From: Prochilodus magdalenae
Lineage: Eukaryota > Chordata > Actinopteri > Characiformes > Prochilodontidae
Assembly (NCBI GenBank): GCA_024036415.1
Contig: JAMWET010004998.1
Coordinates: 562,001-626,000, forward strand
Reading direction: 5' to 3'
DNA length: 64,000 bases
Shown here: one piece after another, positions 1-12,419 of the stretch
How positions within the stretch are numbered: the stretch's first letter is position 1
How the letters are laid out: every line of letters starts with the position of its first letter
The notes under the pieces: model-generated
What the model was told of the DNA's origin: nothing
Seen by the model: the letters and a program-made list of their open reading frames with translations, nothing else
Databases searched by the model: none
Made by a program: the position numbers and the translations under genes

Positions 1-262
1 GATCCACTCACACCAGCACAACACACTCTAACACACCACCACCATGTCAGTGTTAGTGCAGTGATGACAATGATCCACCACCCACATAATACCTGCTTTC
101 TGGTGGTTAACAAAGCATGTAGGAAATCAAATGGACTACAGTCTGTAATTGTAGAACTACAAGGTGCACCTATATGGTAAGTGCAGCTGATAATATGGAC
201 AGTGAGTGTAGATACAAGGACATGTACTTAATAATGTGGCTGCTGGGTGTATATATTTAGAG
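1..262 (+). mobile_element. Short dispersed repeat, copy 1 (MITE-like)
   Basis: This non-coding repeat runs from a segment with AACACACCACCACCATGTCA through ACTACAGTCTGTAATTGTAG to an end resembling AATGTGGCTGCTGGGTGTAT. The same ordered blocks recur at 15165-15595, and diverged copies lie at 8840-9470 and 19300-19640, so it is a dispersed family. It has no coding capacity. The window may start inside it. I recognise it as a short non-autonomous DNA repeat common in otophysan fishes, but the superfamily is not determined here. Confidence 0.6.
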
Positions 263-3158
263 GCTGTGCCATTGCTATTTAAAAACCTCTATTACTGTAG
301 TGCTAAAAAAACTGACATTTGCAGTGAAGTATAGTTCTGTTCGCTCCTTTTTTTCGATCTCAACACGTCTATATAGGCCCTGCGTGTGGCAGTGCTTCAT
401 TTTAAAACCACTTTGCCGCTGTTCTACATTGATAGTGACTTATGACAGCAATTCAGAATGACAGTTAGCAGGGCAGTGAGTTACAGAAGGGTTGATGTCC
501 AATTAGCAGTGTCTGCTCAGCTTTAATGAGTGGTGGTAAATTTCAGCTCCATCTCGCTGGCACATTTTAATTAGCTGTAATTACACGTGGCCTGACCTTT
601 CTTGCAGAGCTCCCTGTCCAGTTGATTTACAGGGTCACGAGTCTCATGCTTTACTCCTGGGGGATCCTGGTGGAGAGGGGGCAGGTGGGATGAGGTACAG
701 GCTTGTTCATTCACATGCGTTTCCTCGAGAGGCAGCCTAGCAGGTGCTATACCAGTACAACTGTCTAAGAACAGTGGCGTAAAATAAGGCAGGGGGTCTA
801 TGGCCTTCTAGTTTTTATGCATGGTAAATGTGGGGGGGTGATTGTCACAAAACATATCTAATCTTAGTGAGTATTTTTATTAAGTGGTGAAGGTGTTCTA
901 TACAAATGCTGAACTACATGAAAACACTGACCTCTGCCCGACTGCAGCATCTGCTAACATACTATCTTTTATTTGAACCTACTTAAGAACTACTGCTCCT
1001 TAAGTCATAATTATTCTATAATAACAATATTTGTTGCTATGATCTTACTTGAACAGTCTTAAAATAAAATCTTGTTGGTCTTCTCTGAGAGATTTGCGAA
1101 ACTACTTTTTCTGCTGTTTCTTTCAGTTCACTTTGCCCAGGTCTGAATTTTGCTATCAGATCTGCCAAAGCACCGATCTGATTCATTAATATATATGTCA
1201 GCTAGTCGTATTCTGATAACTGATCCCCTTGCTCCAGGTCCCAACAAAAAGGGTTATGTAAGCTTTCCTAAATTTGTTAACTGTGCTACATTTGTACTGT
1301 ATATATTTCTTGAATATTTTCCCACACCCCATCTTTACTGCTAAAAGATGTAGGCTCACTCTACACATAAGGATGATCTTGTGTCTCTTTGACCCAGAGA
1401 ACAAAAGTTTCCAAAGATAATTAGAATTTTGCCATTCTCATCCACACTCATCCACACTTATATTTGGAATGCTTTGCATAAAATCTGGATGTAGTGTATA
1501 TTTGCATAATCAATGAATTGTATAAATAAAATATTCAATATGCATTCTTTGTGCTGTTTTAAATTTAATGCAATTGGAAGATACTTTGGAAACTACTACC
1601 TTCATTTGCATGTTACTTGCAGTGTCTGCTTTTTGACATTTTTGAATTTGTTGTTTGCAAGTGAATTTATTTAAGACAATAACTTAAAATATTGTGTTCA
1701 GTGAATACTGAATACTAAAAAGTTAACATTGTGCACCCTGATTCATATGAATTGCATTATATTATCAAAGGATTGTAATAAAATATTTACTGCAAAACGC
1801 AGGTCTGACATTTCTGTGTATTTCCGTGACAGAGACTAAAACCTGATGTAAAGGGCAGAAACCTGATATAATGAATATGTGTCCTGATTTACATTTGAAT
1901 TGCTATATGTAGGTTATAGTCCTCCCACTTGTCAGACCAAATTTGTACCCCTGTGTATGAAAGTAGCTCTAAAGCCTGGTTGACTGGATCATCTGGCATG
2001 TCACTGACTCAAATGTCAAATACGTCTTTCACTCGGAGTTGAAACATTTGGTTTGGACAGTATGCCTCAAAGGACATAACAGCGTTTAAAACACAATCAT
2101 AAATCAACAGGGATAAAAGACCTGCTGTGATATGAATACATAATAAAGCATTGTCTCTATATGCATTGCCCTGTGCGAATTTGGCCCGTTCTTCCACCCG
2201 TTCTTCCACTTTTCTGTACCTGCTGATACCTGGTCTTTCTGTAGCTCTCCACAGGTGGCCCATGGCCTTTGGACCACTCTCTTGATAATTCTTTTCACTT
2301 GTCTGTCTTAAATCTTGCAGGGAGCACCTGGTCATGAGTGGTTTATGGTGAAATTATGTTCTTTCCACTTCTGGGCTATGGCCCCAACAGTGCTCACCAG
2401 AACCTTCAGTAGTTTAGAAATTATTTAAAAGTATGTAGCCTAGCTAAAACAGAGGTAGCAGCCATGAAGCATAACATATAGCCCACACTTTTGTCCATTC
2501 TCATAGATCAGCAGCATGTCATACCGCATCAGAAACCACATAAGCAAATTCTCATTGTTTAAAGCAAGTGTGCAATGATCAGGGTCTTGTGTGTGGGTTT
2601 TGCATTGATAAGCAGGTTGACCAATCAGAGCAGTCTTGTTATGGTTACTGCTGTAGTTTATTTTCCACCTTTTTAATGCATTATTGCATTTGTTGCTGTA
2701 AACTTCAGTAACCTAGTCTGTGCTCCTTTTGATTTATACATTTTTCCCTGTGTGCTCAGAATGACTGTTCAGTGTTAAAAACTGCATCCTTGCAAAAACT
2801 GTTTACAATTATAAAACACACAGGACTGAACTTATGCAAAATAACAGAGCTAATGTGATGGGCAAGAATAAATAAGAAGTAAAAGCAAGAGGGACGGGTG
2901 GCAGTTGCTTTTGTAAGCCTGTTGTAAGCACTGTAGTGATCTTTTGGTGGTATCAGTGCCAGTTTGGTATCCCCAGTTTTAAAAGTTTACGGATCTCTGG
3001 TTTACTGGTTTAATATCATTTGATAACACCACTGATGTTTGTTCATATTTACCAAATAGATCAGTACTTAAAATAGGTATTGGCCAACAGCACTACTGTG
3101 TTCCAAAAACAAATACCCCTGATTAAATATTTTGCTATATACCGTATTAAGAAATATA
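263..3158. other. Intergenic, no gene seen
   Basis: AT-rich sequence with only short open frames and no recognised domain. The longest is a 108-codon minus-strand frame at 2009-2335; its product matches no family I know, and no promoter, splice or repeat context supports it. A motif at 771-790 (CAGTGGCGTAAAATAAGG) resembles the start of a common fish interspersed repeat but is too short to classify. Confidence 0.5.
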
Positions 3159-3217
3159 TGTGTGTGTGCGTGCGTGTGTGTGTGTGTGTGTGTGTGTGTC
3201 CATGTGTGTGTGTGTGT
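3159..3217. repeat. (TG)n microsatellite, interrupted
   Basis: About 59 bp of TG/GT dinucleotides, broken by GCG and CCA interruptions. It abuts the decayed Tc1-like element on its right. Confidence 0.95.
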
Positions 3218-3224
3218 AAATAAC

Positions 3225-4070
3225 GGTGGTGTAATTGCATCACTTTTGCAAAGCCAATCAAAATTTGACTTTATGGCAGATATTTCCTCCTTTGGCTGAA
3301 ATGACCTACATTTGATGTTCCCTATAACCATGTGCTGGCTCTGACATTGACTGAGAGCAAGTATTTTCCCACTCCCACAAATTCTTTTAACTGTGTGATA
3401 TTTGAATGATTTCTTGCAAACACAGCCTGTTTCAAGTCACCCCACATCATTTCAATAGGATTAAGTTCTGGGCTTTGACATGACCATTTCTGATATCTCA
3501 ATTGCTTTCTTCTACGCTATTCCTTGGCGGGTTTACTGGAATGCCTGGGTCATTGTTCTGTTGCATGGTCCACCTCCGTTTTAGCTTCAATTCTTGAACA
3601 GATGGTGTCACATGTTCCTTGAGCACCCTTTAATACAGTATAGAATTCATAGTGAATATATAACTTGCCAGGCCCACACCATGACATTTCCACCTCCATG
3701 CTTTACAGTTGGTACGAGGTTCTTGTGCTTTAATGCAGTGTTTAGTTTGTGCCAAACGTCTTTTGTTTTTGCCCAAAAAACAAATTTGAATTTGAATCCT
3801 GGGCTCTGCCTTTGGGATGCCTAGGACTGCCTGATCCGGCCATGTTGGCAGTTGTTTTAAATGTTCTCCACTTGTAAATGATTTTCCAGGCAGTAAAAAG
3901 GCTTATTTCTAATTGTTTCAAGATCTTTTTTTGAATCTCTTCCCAGACAGGCTCCTCCAAAATCCTGCCTACCGCTGTTCTAATCATTTGCAGCTGATGT
4001 GGAGCACCTGATTCTAATTTTACACATTTTAAGCACTGTGGGGTTGTTCTAACTTCTTCCCGATGATAAT
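3225..4070 (-). mobile_element. Tc1-like transposon relic A
   Basis: Decayed Tc1/mariner element whose transposase reads on the minus strand. The C-terminal catalytic region at about 3437-3489 translates to SPELNPIEMMWGD, the hallmark around the last acidic residue of the DDE triad. The N-terminal DNA-binding region at about 3800-3890 reads IIYKWRTFKTTANMAGSGSP, the typical Tc1 helix-turn-helix linker. Between them are frameshifts and stops, so no intact transposase remains. On the plus strand the block contains CTCCATGCTTTACAGTTGG, the complement of another conserved Tc1 transposase stretch. Terminal inverted repeats could not be delimited, so the ends are approximate. Confidence 0.8.
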
Positions 4071-5987
4071 ATTATATTTCTATTAATTACATTCTATAAA
4101 ATATTTTTGAAGACATTCAAAGTCAGTTTTATCATCAAAAAACCCCAGAGGGAATCAGCCAACAGGAATGAAAGTTGGTGGGTAGGTTTAACATTATGAG
4201 GCATGTGAATGGTTCAAGTTTTATGCTTAGCATGTGACGTAGGCAGAGATGAGCCTTTCCTCTGTAGCTGACTGACTATATGGGGTTGTCGTGATGTGCG
4301 TGCTTTCCATTCTCACTCATGCTGTTGTATTGGTTGCATCATTTGAAAGCAAAGTGTGCCTAAGAGAAAAGTTCAAAGCAATTGAAGAGTTACAGGGAAG
4401 TGGTCTTATTGACCACCTGTGCACCATACCGGTCATGCAGACATTTACCATACTACACCGTTGGTGGCAGTGGATAACAGAAGGCACACACAAGCAATAT
4501 AAAGGATCTGGGAAACTTACACAAACCACAAAGACAGAGAACTGACAAACTGTCCCACATGTGTGGAGTGAACAAAAAGCTACAACTGCAGACATTTGGT
4601 TAGCACCTTCACCTCACTACAAAATTTGCAGCAACTGCATGAGAATACTCAAGCTACATGGGATGGATTACAGTATTGTAGGACATCAGTAGGAACCTCT
4701 ACAAGCCCATGCTGAGATTTCTGACATGTGGCGTTAGCAAACATGGTGCCCTGATACTGATAGACTGTATACTTATGTGTGTGTAAATCAATAAATATTT
4801 CACATATCAGTTTAAATTTATTATCATCATGTTCCTTCTAACATTTATCTTCCTTACCAAAAGAATAGCAATGCGACACATAACATTGAGCCTTTATGGT
4901 GGTATGTAAGGAGGTGGCTGTTTAAAGATAAACAGGCTTTCTTGTTGGCAGGTTGTTTTACACTGATTTCAGTTTTGTTGAACATTGTAACAGTAAGATT
5001 TAAAGGTATATTGTAACCCTGTCAGAACCTAAACAATGACTTGTGTCAGAAAATGGTCGATTACATTTGGAGTACAAGGAAAAATGTGTACATCCATTTT
5101 TTTTGCTGAATCATCACTTCTAAAGTTCTCACATATAGTGGCTAGACAAACACGCCAATCAGAGCACTACCATAGTCTTCTAAGTCTGAAACCACTTTAG
5201 TTTTGTCCACACTACTGCAATTGCAATTTTTTTCAGGTCATGGGTAGAAAGTGAAGGATTAGCTCTCATTGGGAAGTTGATACAGCACCGAAGGATTCTC
5301 TTGTAAAAGCAGCTTAAAGTCAGCTCGCCTCATTCTCTCTGGGTTCCTCTGGCATGGTGGAGCTGAACTCCTGCTCAGGAGCTACATGATTAGGTCTCAG
5401 TGGTTTGACTGAGACAAATGACTTCAGAGCAAAGAACAACGTGAAATGTAGAGAGGAGGGAGAAGAGAGTGTGTGAGCGTGGGTATGAAGGTGTGTGAGA
5501 TTCTTCACTGCACTGTGTGTGTGCTGCTGTCTCTCTGGAGAAGGAAGTCAGGCTGTGACCCCAAACACACTTCCTGTGATGTGCTCGTTAACTTACTCGG
5601 TGAAGCTGGAACTCTAATCAGCAGCAGCTCATCCACTCAGTTTCACACACACACACCTGCACTAAGAGGCACCCAACTAAAGAGGAATACCACTTCAGAT
5701 GGGATATAGAAATAACACCTGAGATAGGGATTCAACTCAGACTCAAAATTTACGAGTACTGAAACTTCAGTATTAATGCAGTAAACCAAACGGTTTTGAT
5801 GCAGTCATGCCCAGTTATTACTGCAATGCAGTTATCATCAATATGGCTCCAAATCACATGATAGAAAATTGCTCATTATAGAAAAACCTGTGATCATTAA
5901 TCTGATGGTGAGAGCTAAATGCTGCAGGCAGTAAGTGTAGAGTTTAAAGCAAAGTGGCAAAAGAACTCCATTGTTGATTAACATGTA
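4071..5987. other. Intergenic, no gene seen
   Basis: No recognisable gene. It contains short open frames only; the 84- and 92-codon frames around 4291-4595 overlap on opposite strands and match nothing known. GT/CA-rich patches occur near 5460-5660. Nothing else is resolved. Confidence 0.45.
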
Positions 5988-7197
5988 CACTTGCAAGACA
6001 AAGTAAGTGAACCCCTTGGAGTTACTTGGAATTTTACGATGATTACTAATCAACTGTGGTCTGATTGTTCACAGTTATAGACAAACACAACCTAACTAAA
6101 CTAATAACACACAGGCAGCTGTTCTTTTCATATATTTTATTGAGCTCACTGAGAACAATCAATAGTCCAGGCTAGAAAAAGTAAGTGAACCCCCTGAAAT
6201 TACATGTAGATCCTTTTTTGACAGCAATGTCCTCCACCAAACATTTCCTGTAGACACAAATAAGATTTGCACAATACTGATTTCAAACTATTCCTCCATG
6301 AAAATGTATATTAGTTCATTAATATTTTTGGGATGTATTGCTAGCGCAGCCCTCTACAGGTCATGCCACATCTTGATAGGTTTGGGTCTTGGCCATTTAA
6401 AAACACAAATCTTTTCTTTTAAACATTCTTTGGTTGATTTATTTGGGTGTTTTGGGTCATTGTCTTGTTGTACTACACAATATTCCCTTCAGCCTAACTT
6501 TTTCTAGTAGTGGCCAAGCAAACAAGGTTTTTGCACTTTGCAGGGTCTTCTGTATGCCTTTGCCTGCTCTTTCTCATGATTGCCTGTTTTGCTCTTAAAA
6601 TGATCTTAACAGGATGGCCACTCTCAGGCAATGTAGCAGCAACCCAGAATTTTCTCCATTTGTAGACAATTTGTCTATTCATAGATTATTGTACATGCAA
6701 GTTTTTAGCAATGATGTGGAATTCTGCTCTAGTTTCTCTACAAAACGTCTTTTGAGGTTTTCTTATAGTTGTTTGCATTGAGACATGCTACACACTGATC
6801 TTTCTAGAGAAGATATTTATCAGTAAGCAAGTTTTCTGTGGTGCCATTATTTAATGCGCAAAGCATGTGTCAAACCCACACTTCCAGTCTCTTCTCCTTA
6901 ACTGAAATGGCTTTTTTTTTTATTCCAAAAAGGTTACGGACAGGAATTGGTCTCTTTGGATTTGGATCAATATTGGTCTTGAAGAAGTAATGCTGTCTTT
7001 CTTGAAGTAGCCTTTTTCTTGCCTGTACTGTGAAGGTTTACTCAATGTGCTCAAAAGAAGAAAAAGGGAGAAGAAAAGACATGAGAAGTACATGGGTGTT
7101 ATTTCTGTAGTTACTATCTGTGACTGTGTAGATAATGATCAGATCACATCTAATTAGTAATTCAGAAATCCAAATAATTCCAAAAAGGTTACAGATA
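5988..7197 (-). mobile_element. Tc1-like transposon relic B (IR/DR type)
   Basis: Decayed Tc1-like element preceded by a TA dinucleotide (5986-5987), the target site of this superfamily. Its left end carries two identical 15-bp copies of AAGTAAGTGAACCCC at 6001-6015 and 6179-6193, 178 bp apart. This is the spacing of the paired transposase-binding direct repeats in IR/DR-type Tc1 elements. The minus strand at about 6600-6680 reads IVYKWRKFWVAATLPESGHP, the N-terminal DNA-binding domain of the transposase. The coding region is broken by stops and frameshifts and is inactive. The right terminus is rearranged by a duplication and a hairpin, annotated separately. Confidence 0.8.
6922..7047. repeat. 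Direct repeat, left copy
   Basis: This 126-bp segment recurs at 7177-7323 with few substitutions. Both copies begin ATTCCAAAAAGGTTAC and end GGTTTACTCAATG. It lies at the right end of Tc1-like relic B and shows a local tandem-type duplication about 255 bp apart. Confidence 0.85.
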
Positions 7198-7241
7198 GGA
7201 ATTGGTCTTTATCTGTAACCTTTTTGGAATTATTTGGATTT
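7166..7241. repeat. Perfect 32-bp inverted repeat (hairpin)
   Basis: The left arm 7166-7197 and right arm 7210-7241 are perfectly complementary over 32 bp around a 12-nt spacer (7198-7209). The right arm is mostly absent from the duplicated reference copy at 6922-7047. It therefore arose after that duplication, as expected from a replication template switch. Confidence 0.9.
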
Positions 7242-7323
7242 GGATCAATATTGGTCTTGAAGAAGTAATGCTGTCTTTCTGGAAGTAGTCTTTCTTGCCT
7301 GTACTGTGAAGGTTTACTCAATG
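7177..7323. repeat. Direct repeat, right copy with hairpin insert
   Basis: Second copy of the 6922-7047 segment. Relative to the left copy it carries about 22 extra bases after GGAATTGGTCTTT. These are the reverse complement of the sequence just upstream, which creates a long hairpin. Confidence 0.85.
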
Positions 7324-8839
7324 AAATTGAGAAGCTAGCCTGTATGCTATATATACTACAATACAGACTAACTTAGTGAAAATAAAAATAAATATATTCC
7401 TTAACGCTTTTCTATAATGAATGGCTTATTATTTGAAGCCATACTAAACCTGACAGGATTTTTAAAAAATGCAACAAATACTTGTTGTAAATGTTGTTAT
7501 TTTTTTTTCCGCTAATAAACAGACTAAATTAAAATACTTTACTAAACACTTGCAACTGCAACCCTCAGCCTCAAAACTTGATTTGATAAACGCTTCTTCT
7601 TCCCTCCGTTACAGCCTGACACAGTTTAGCATACTGAGCTGGATTATGAGCCTTGATGTGTTGTTTGTAAATCTGTAGTATTACCATTCTAATTCTAACC
7701 TGTCTTCTGTACAGAGGGCATTTAGCACTTTTAACAGGCAGTGGTGCTAGTGGTAATGGCCAAACTGGCATGTTATAATGTATTGAAATGGAGTTCTACT
7801 GTAAACAAAGTCATTCAAAGTGGTGTGACCTGAAATGCTCTGTTCTAGAGAAAGTCAGAGCTAGTGCAATAGTAACAATTGTTTATATCACAAACAGTTA
7901 TTTTGATGTTCCATTGTATATGCCTTAACTGATGTTCAAGTAAACTATGAACTGCAATTGAACATGGATTTTACCCTAATCCTGAACTCAAGGCAAAATG
8001 ACATCTTATCTTAAACCACAATGTTGTTAGTAATCTCAGAAAAAAAACTCAGAATCTCAGAAATTTAGACAAATCTGTGGAACTCCAGTTTATAACTTCA
8101 TATTGCATCTGAGTGGAACCTGGAGGGTAAGGCTCTGTGTGGTACGATGTAATTGAATTTGGAAGACGATTATACTGATTATCTTGATGACTGTGTAAAT
8201 GGTGATCATTTGAACATTTGGAAATTTACATAATCATCCACGCTTAACCTGGGCACACACTCAAACTTTCATGGAGACATCATGCTGTGTTTTAAAGCTA
8301 TGAATACAGGCAATGTAGGAGAGACCAATCTATCACTGGTTTACAAAGGCTCCTCTTTAGTGCTCCCTTGCACATATTCTGAGCAAGCTGTACTGACCTA
8401 TCGCATCATACTGGTGTGAACAGCACAACACATCTAAATCTTACATTTAAAAAAGTTTACTTTAAACTTACACCTCATTATATTTCAGTTCAACAGGCTG
8501 CATCATTTCATCACTGTGTCTCACTGTTTTGTCCAAATTGGTCAATATAAAAGGTCTGCATCATATTCATCACATGTTCATAAATGGCAGAATTGTTTAG
8601 TCTTGAATAATAAATGTACATTCTTACCTAACCATAAATTCCAAATCAGAAAGCCAGTTTTAGATTCAGAAGCAGGTTTTAGGAAGACCTTTCGTCTTCA
8701 GAATGATTGGTAAATGAGGCCCATCGATTCGACCTCTTTGGTGATAAACACTGCAGTAATGATAGTAGCGCAGAATTAGGCTAGATCGACCTTAGCTTAA
8801 TAAGCTACCTTTGCTACCTTATAGGTCTAATGCACGTTG
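7324..8839. other. Intergenic, no gene seen
   Basis: AT-rich sequence with no recognised coding region, RNA gene or repeat family. Short frames only. Confidence 0.45.
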
Positions 8840-9470
8840 TAGTTTGACAATTACAGACTGTAGTCCATCAGATTTTCTGCAAAAATTGTTATTCTCTTTT
8901 CACCCTGTTCTTTAATGGCCAGGGCCCTAACAGGACCACCACATGGCAGGTATTATTTGGCTGGTGGATCATTCTCAGCCCAGCAGTGACACTGATGTGG
9001 TGATGGCGTGTTAGTGTGTGTTGCACTGATACGAGTGTATCACCCACAGCATCACCAATAATACTTTCCTTGGGGTCTTCCTGCTTGGGTCCTGACCATT
9101 AAGGAACAGGGTAAAAAGGCTAACAAAGCAGGCAAAGAAACAGATTGACTACTGTCTTTAATTGATGTACAAAGTGCCCGTATAACAGACAAGTGTACAT
9201 ACAAGAAGGTAAGTGTAATAACATGCTTGGTGAGTGCATATTCATATACAATTATGTGACTGTATGAGACTATAACCCATCTGTTGCGGCACATTTCTCC
9301 CCCATGCATCTCTGACTAGAGGGCCTCTGTTGTCTAGGTATTATTTGGGTGGTGGATCATTCTCAGAACAGCAGTGAAACTGATCAGACAGCAGTGTTGC
9401 TTACACATGTCACCACCCACAAAAATGTCCAGCCAAGACAGTCTTTGTAGTCAGAAACTGACCGCTGGTG
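8840..9470. mobile_element. Rearranged copies of the short dispersed repeat
   Basis: At 8850-9050 the minus strand carries blocks of the family at 1-262: ATTACAGACTGTAGTCCATC, GGTGGATCATTCTCAGC, and GTGTTAGTGTGTGTTGC. From 9060 the orientation changes; GTCCTGACCATTAAGGAACA is plus-strand family sequence. The GGTGGATCATTCTCAG block then reappears at 9350-9366. The stretch appears to be two or more partial copies joined head to head. It has no coding capacity. Confidence 0.55.
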
Positions 9471-11464
9471 AAGGACCTGAGGATGGCTAACATAAATTGT
9501 GCATTAGCAGTTGGGTGCAGACCACAGCCCCTAACTGTACACCAGAAAGGTGGAGCTACAAGCCAGAGGTTTCTAATGAAGTGGGCACATTATTTTCTGC
9601 TCACTCACCCCTACACTGTTTCCCCCCCTTTGTACTTTATCTCGAAGGTGGAACTGTAACTACAATGAAAGCCTTTTTCATCTCCACAGCTTGCCAGCAC
9701 TGTATCTAATGGCATTTTCTCTGAATATTCTGGAGGTGCTTGGAAGGCTGTCCTGCCCTGGCGCGATCTCTCCGAGCCTGATATAGATATCATTTCATTC
9801 CAGGAATGTGCTTGTGTCAAATATTCTACCTTAGGGTATTCTTTCCCCACAGAAGGAGAAATTGAAATTCAATAGATTTCCCACCTCCAAAAAGGTTGAA
9901 CAGAGCATGTAAAAGAGAAAACGCCCAGAGGGAGAGCTGTCACGGCAAGAAAAATTGTGCCAGACATTTAGTTATTCATCCCTATCTATTTTCACCCACA
10001 AAATTAGAGCCATTTGCCAGGCGCTGTCCGTCTCAGGTTCCTGCAAGGGACGTTTTATCAACCTTTAGCCGTTCCTGCACAAATCTGCAAGCAGCAAAGG
10101 GTGTATGAATAATGTTGCTTTAAAAATACCCTATTGGTGCAATCTCTTACATGTTTGTCATATCCGACAAGTGGCATTTGAGCCGAGGTGCTAGTTTGCC
10201 ATAAAGGCGGCACAACATTTTGTCTGCTTAAATTAAGTTCAGATCATATGACACAATGACCATTGACGCAAAATGCTACATCCTGTCCATACTACACCTC
10301 TCTCAATACACACATACACATGCAGTTTGATTTTCACAGTGCTGTTAGAGCAGAGCCTACAGAGATTTTATTGTCAGCAATTTTTCACAACATAAAGATG
10401 TTAGAGGAGGCAAAATGCTTCAACAGCTAATTTATTCCAGTGTTCCAATGTTGCACTGTGGACAGTGTAATTTGTCACTTCAAACCGGATAACATAATAC
10501 AGGGTATATGGTATTTTCCTATACAGTTAATACTTTCGCACCATGCATCCTATTTTATTACATGTTTAGATATTAACATTATTCACATAGTGGTTTGATG
10601 CAGAGAAGCATGGTGTTAATATATTATGCATTGTTCGTGTGTGAATCATTTACAAGTCTGGGCTTTTTCAGATTCACTGTGCGACCCTGAAGAAGGTCAT
10701 TCCACTGTTAAAAAAGGCATATGCGACTATGCTAAGATAACTACGCCAAACACTGCAAACAAAATGATCAAAACTGCTTTAATGAGGTTGAAGCGATGGA
10801 GAGCAAAAAAACACTGTCCCACATAATGCACTTAAACACTTACGAAGCAGTGCAGAATTCTTTCATGCTTTTATCGTATTTATGTCCATAATGAAAAGCA
10901 CTCCAGCCTGTCTTATCAGCACAGGGCCTTTTTCTCTCTGCTTCTACTGCTGAATAATACAACACCCCAAACTCCTCATAGGGGATTCTCCTTAAACGTA
11001 TCACGCTGAGTTTCATCAGACCTTGCTGGCAGGTGGTTAGTGTCCCGGGGCGAACCCCGAGGGTAGGGGCTCCCCAAAATGGAGATGCTCCCTCCGCACT
11101 AAAACACCTTTATCAGCTAGACGGATGGTAATCCTGCACTTCAAAGCGATGTGTGGGACAAAGCTCGGCCGCCCACTTTGAAAAAAAAAACCCCACTGCA
11201 TACAGAATCTATCGTTTAACATGCTGGTCCTCATTGTGGAGCCAGCTTGGAGGGGTTCTCCAGCCCAACTTCTCAGATGATCCACATGTCATTCAACATT
11301 AAACATGAAAAAATTACGCATTAAATTCACTTGATTGTTGTGTGTTCATCATTTGCACAGTACAAAGCATATTACATGTACACAGATACTGTCATCCAAT
11401 GGAATGACGTACATTATAAATCAAGGTAATGCTGCAAAGAAATTAGCAGTCTCGTCCATTACAA
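9471..11464. other. Intergenic, possible conserved non-coding blocks
   Basis: No gene recognised. Parts are less AT-rich and lower in simple sequence than the neighbours, notably 9620-10270 and 10980-11290. The second contains the small GC-rich inverted repeat CGGGGCGAACCCCG near 11045. Such stretches are where conserved non-coding elements often lie, but this cannot be shown from one sequence. Confidence 0.3.
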
Positions 11465-11900
11465 TCTGTGGGCAAAACTCTATTCTCCCTAATCATTGTC
11501 ATGTCTGCTGGTTCTCCCCTCACCTCCAATCTCCTGGACTCTCCCATACCTTACCACCCGATGATGTCACTGTCCGCCATATCCCAATCATGATCCGTTT
11601 TCCAGATCTGCAACTCCTGAGTACTAATTCCACGCACCTGTGATCTAGTCTGTTTGTACAAATACTTCTCTTTCACACTGCTCATTGCGAAGTATTGCCT
11701 CTCTGTTGAGTACTGAGCGTTTTTAACCTGTTTCTAATCTGGGTTGCTGATCTGATTTTTTACTTCATTCTAATTCTCTTGGCTGTTCTGATTGTTTGCC
11801 TGGTTTTGAAGTCCGCCTGTTTCTTGATTCCGTCTCTGTCTTGCTATTGATGCCGCTGTGCTTCATTACACATCTGTTCAATAACCATGGCCTTGATTTT
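11465..11900 (+). mobile_element. LTR-like or unclassified dispersed repeat
   Basis: Pyrimidine-rich, non-coding block containing CTCATTGCGAAGTATTG preceded by a TACAAATACTT promoter-like motif. It ends in a CCTGTTT/TTCTGTCT-rich tail. This arrangement resembles LTRs and leaders of fish Gypsy-type retrotransposons that I recognise by motif. No second LTR, primer-binding site or pol sequence was found nearby. The boundaries and class are uncertain. Confidence 0.35.
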
Positions 11901-11983
11901 AGCTCAGTACTTGTCCATTAACACAATTATGTTTAGCATTGTCCGTGTTAAACAGTTTGAGTACTATTTAGCAACTGTATAAG

Positions 11984-11999
11984 CACACACACACACACA

Positions 12000-12041
<42 letters not shown>
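11984..12041. repeat. (CA)n microsatellite
   Basis: About 58 bp of CA repeat with one AG interruption near position 12000. Confidence 0.97.
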
Positions 12042-12043
<2 letters not shown>

Positions 12044-12349
12044 ATATTGTTGCTGTACAAGACAAAAACAAGTATTTCCAAAACTTTACATCATAAATTG
12101 AATTTTATTGTCAATGAGTTTATGGAACTAGACTTTTTTCCTACCCACAACTTTTCCTATCTACCCACCAAATTCCTCAGCGATAAGGCCCATCCTTGCT
12201 TCCATCACATGCGTGGCTGAGCTTGAAACTTGAATCATTTGCATGTCTCACAATGTCAAATATACCAAACAAGTTTCCTTCCTGTCAGTTGCTTCCTTCT
12301 GGGTGCAGCTAATATGCAACTATTGATTTAAAACATGCACACATACATG

Positions 12350-12351
<2 letters not shown>

Positions 12352-12414
<63 letters not shown>
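12352..12414. repeat. (TG)n microsatellite, pure
   Basis: About 31 uninterrupted TG units. It sits about 300 bp from the (CA)n tract at 11984-12041, so the two form a long interrupted inverted pair. Open frames through it code only for His-Thr or Cys-Val repeats and are not genes. Confidence 0.97.
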
Positions 12415-12419
<5 letters not shown>

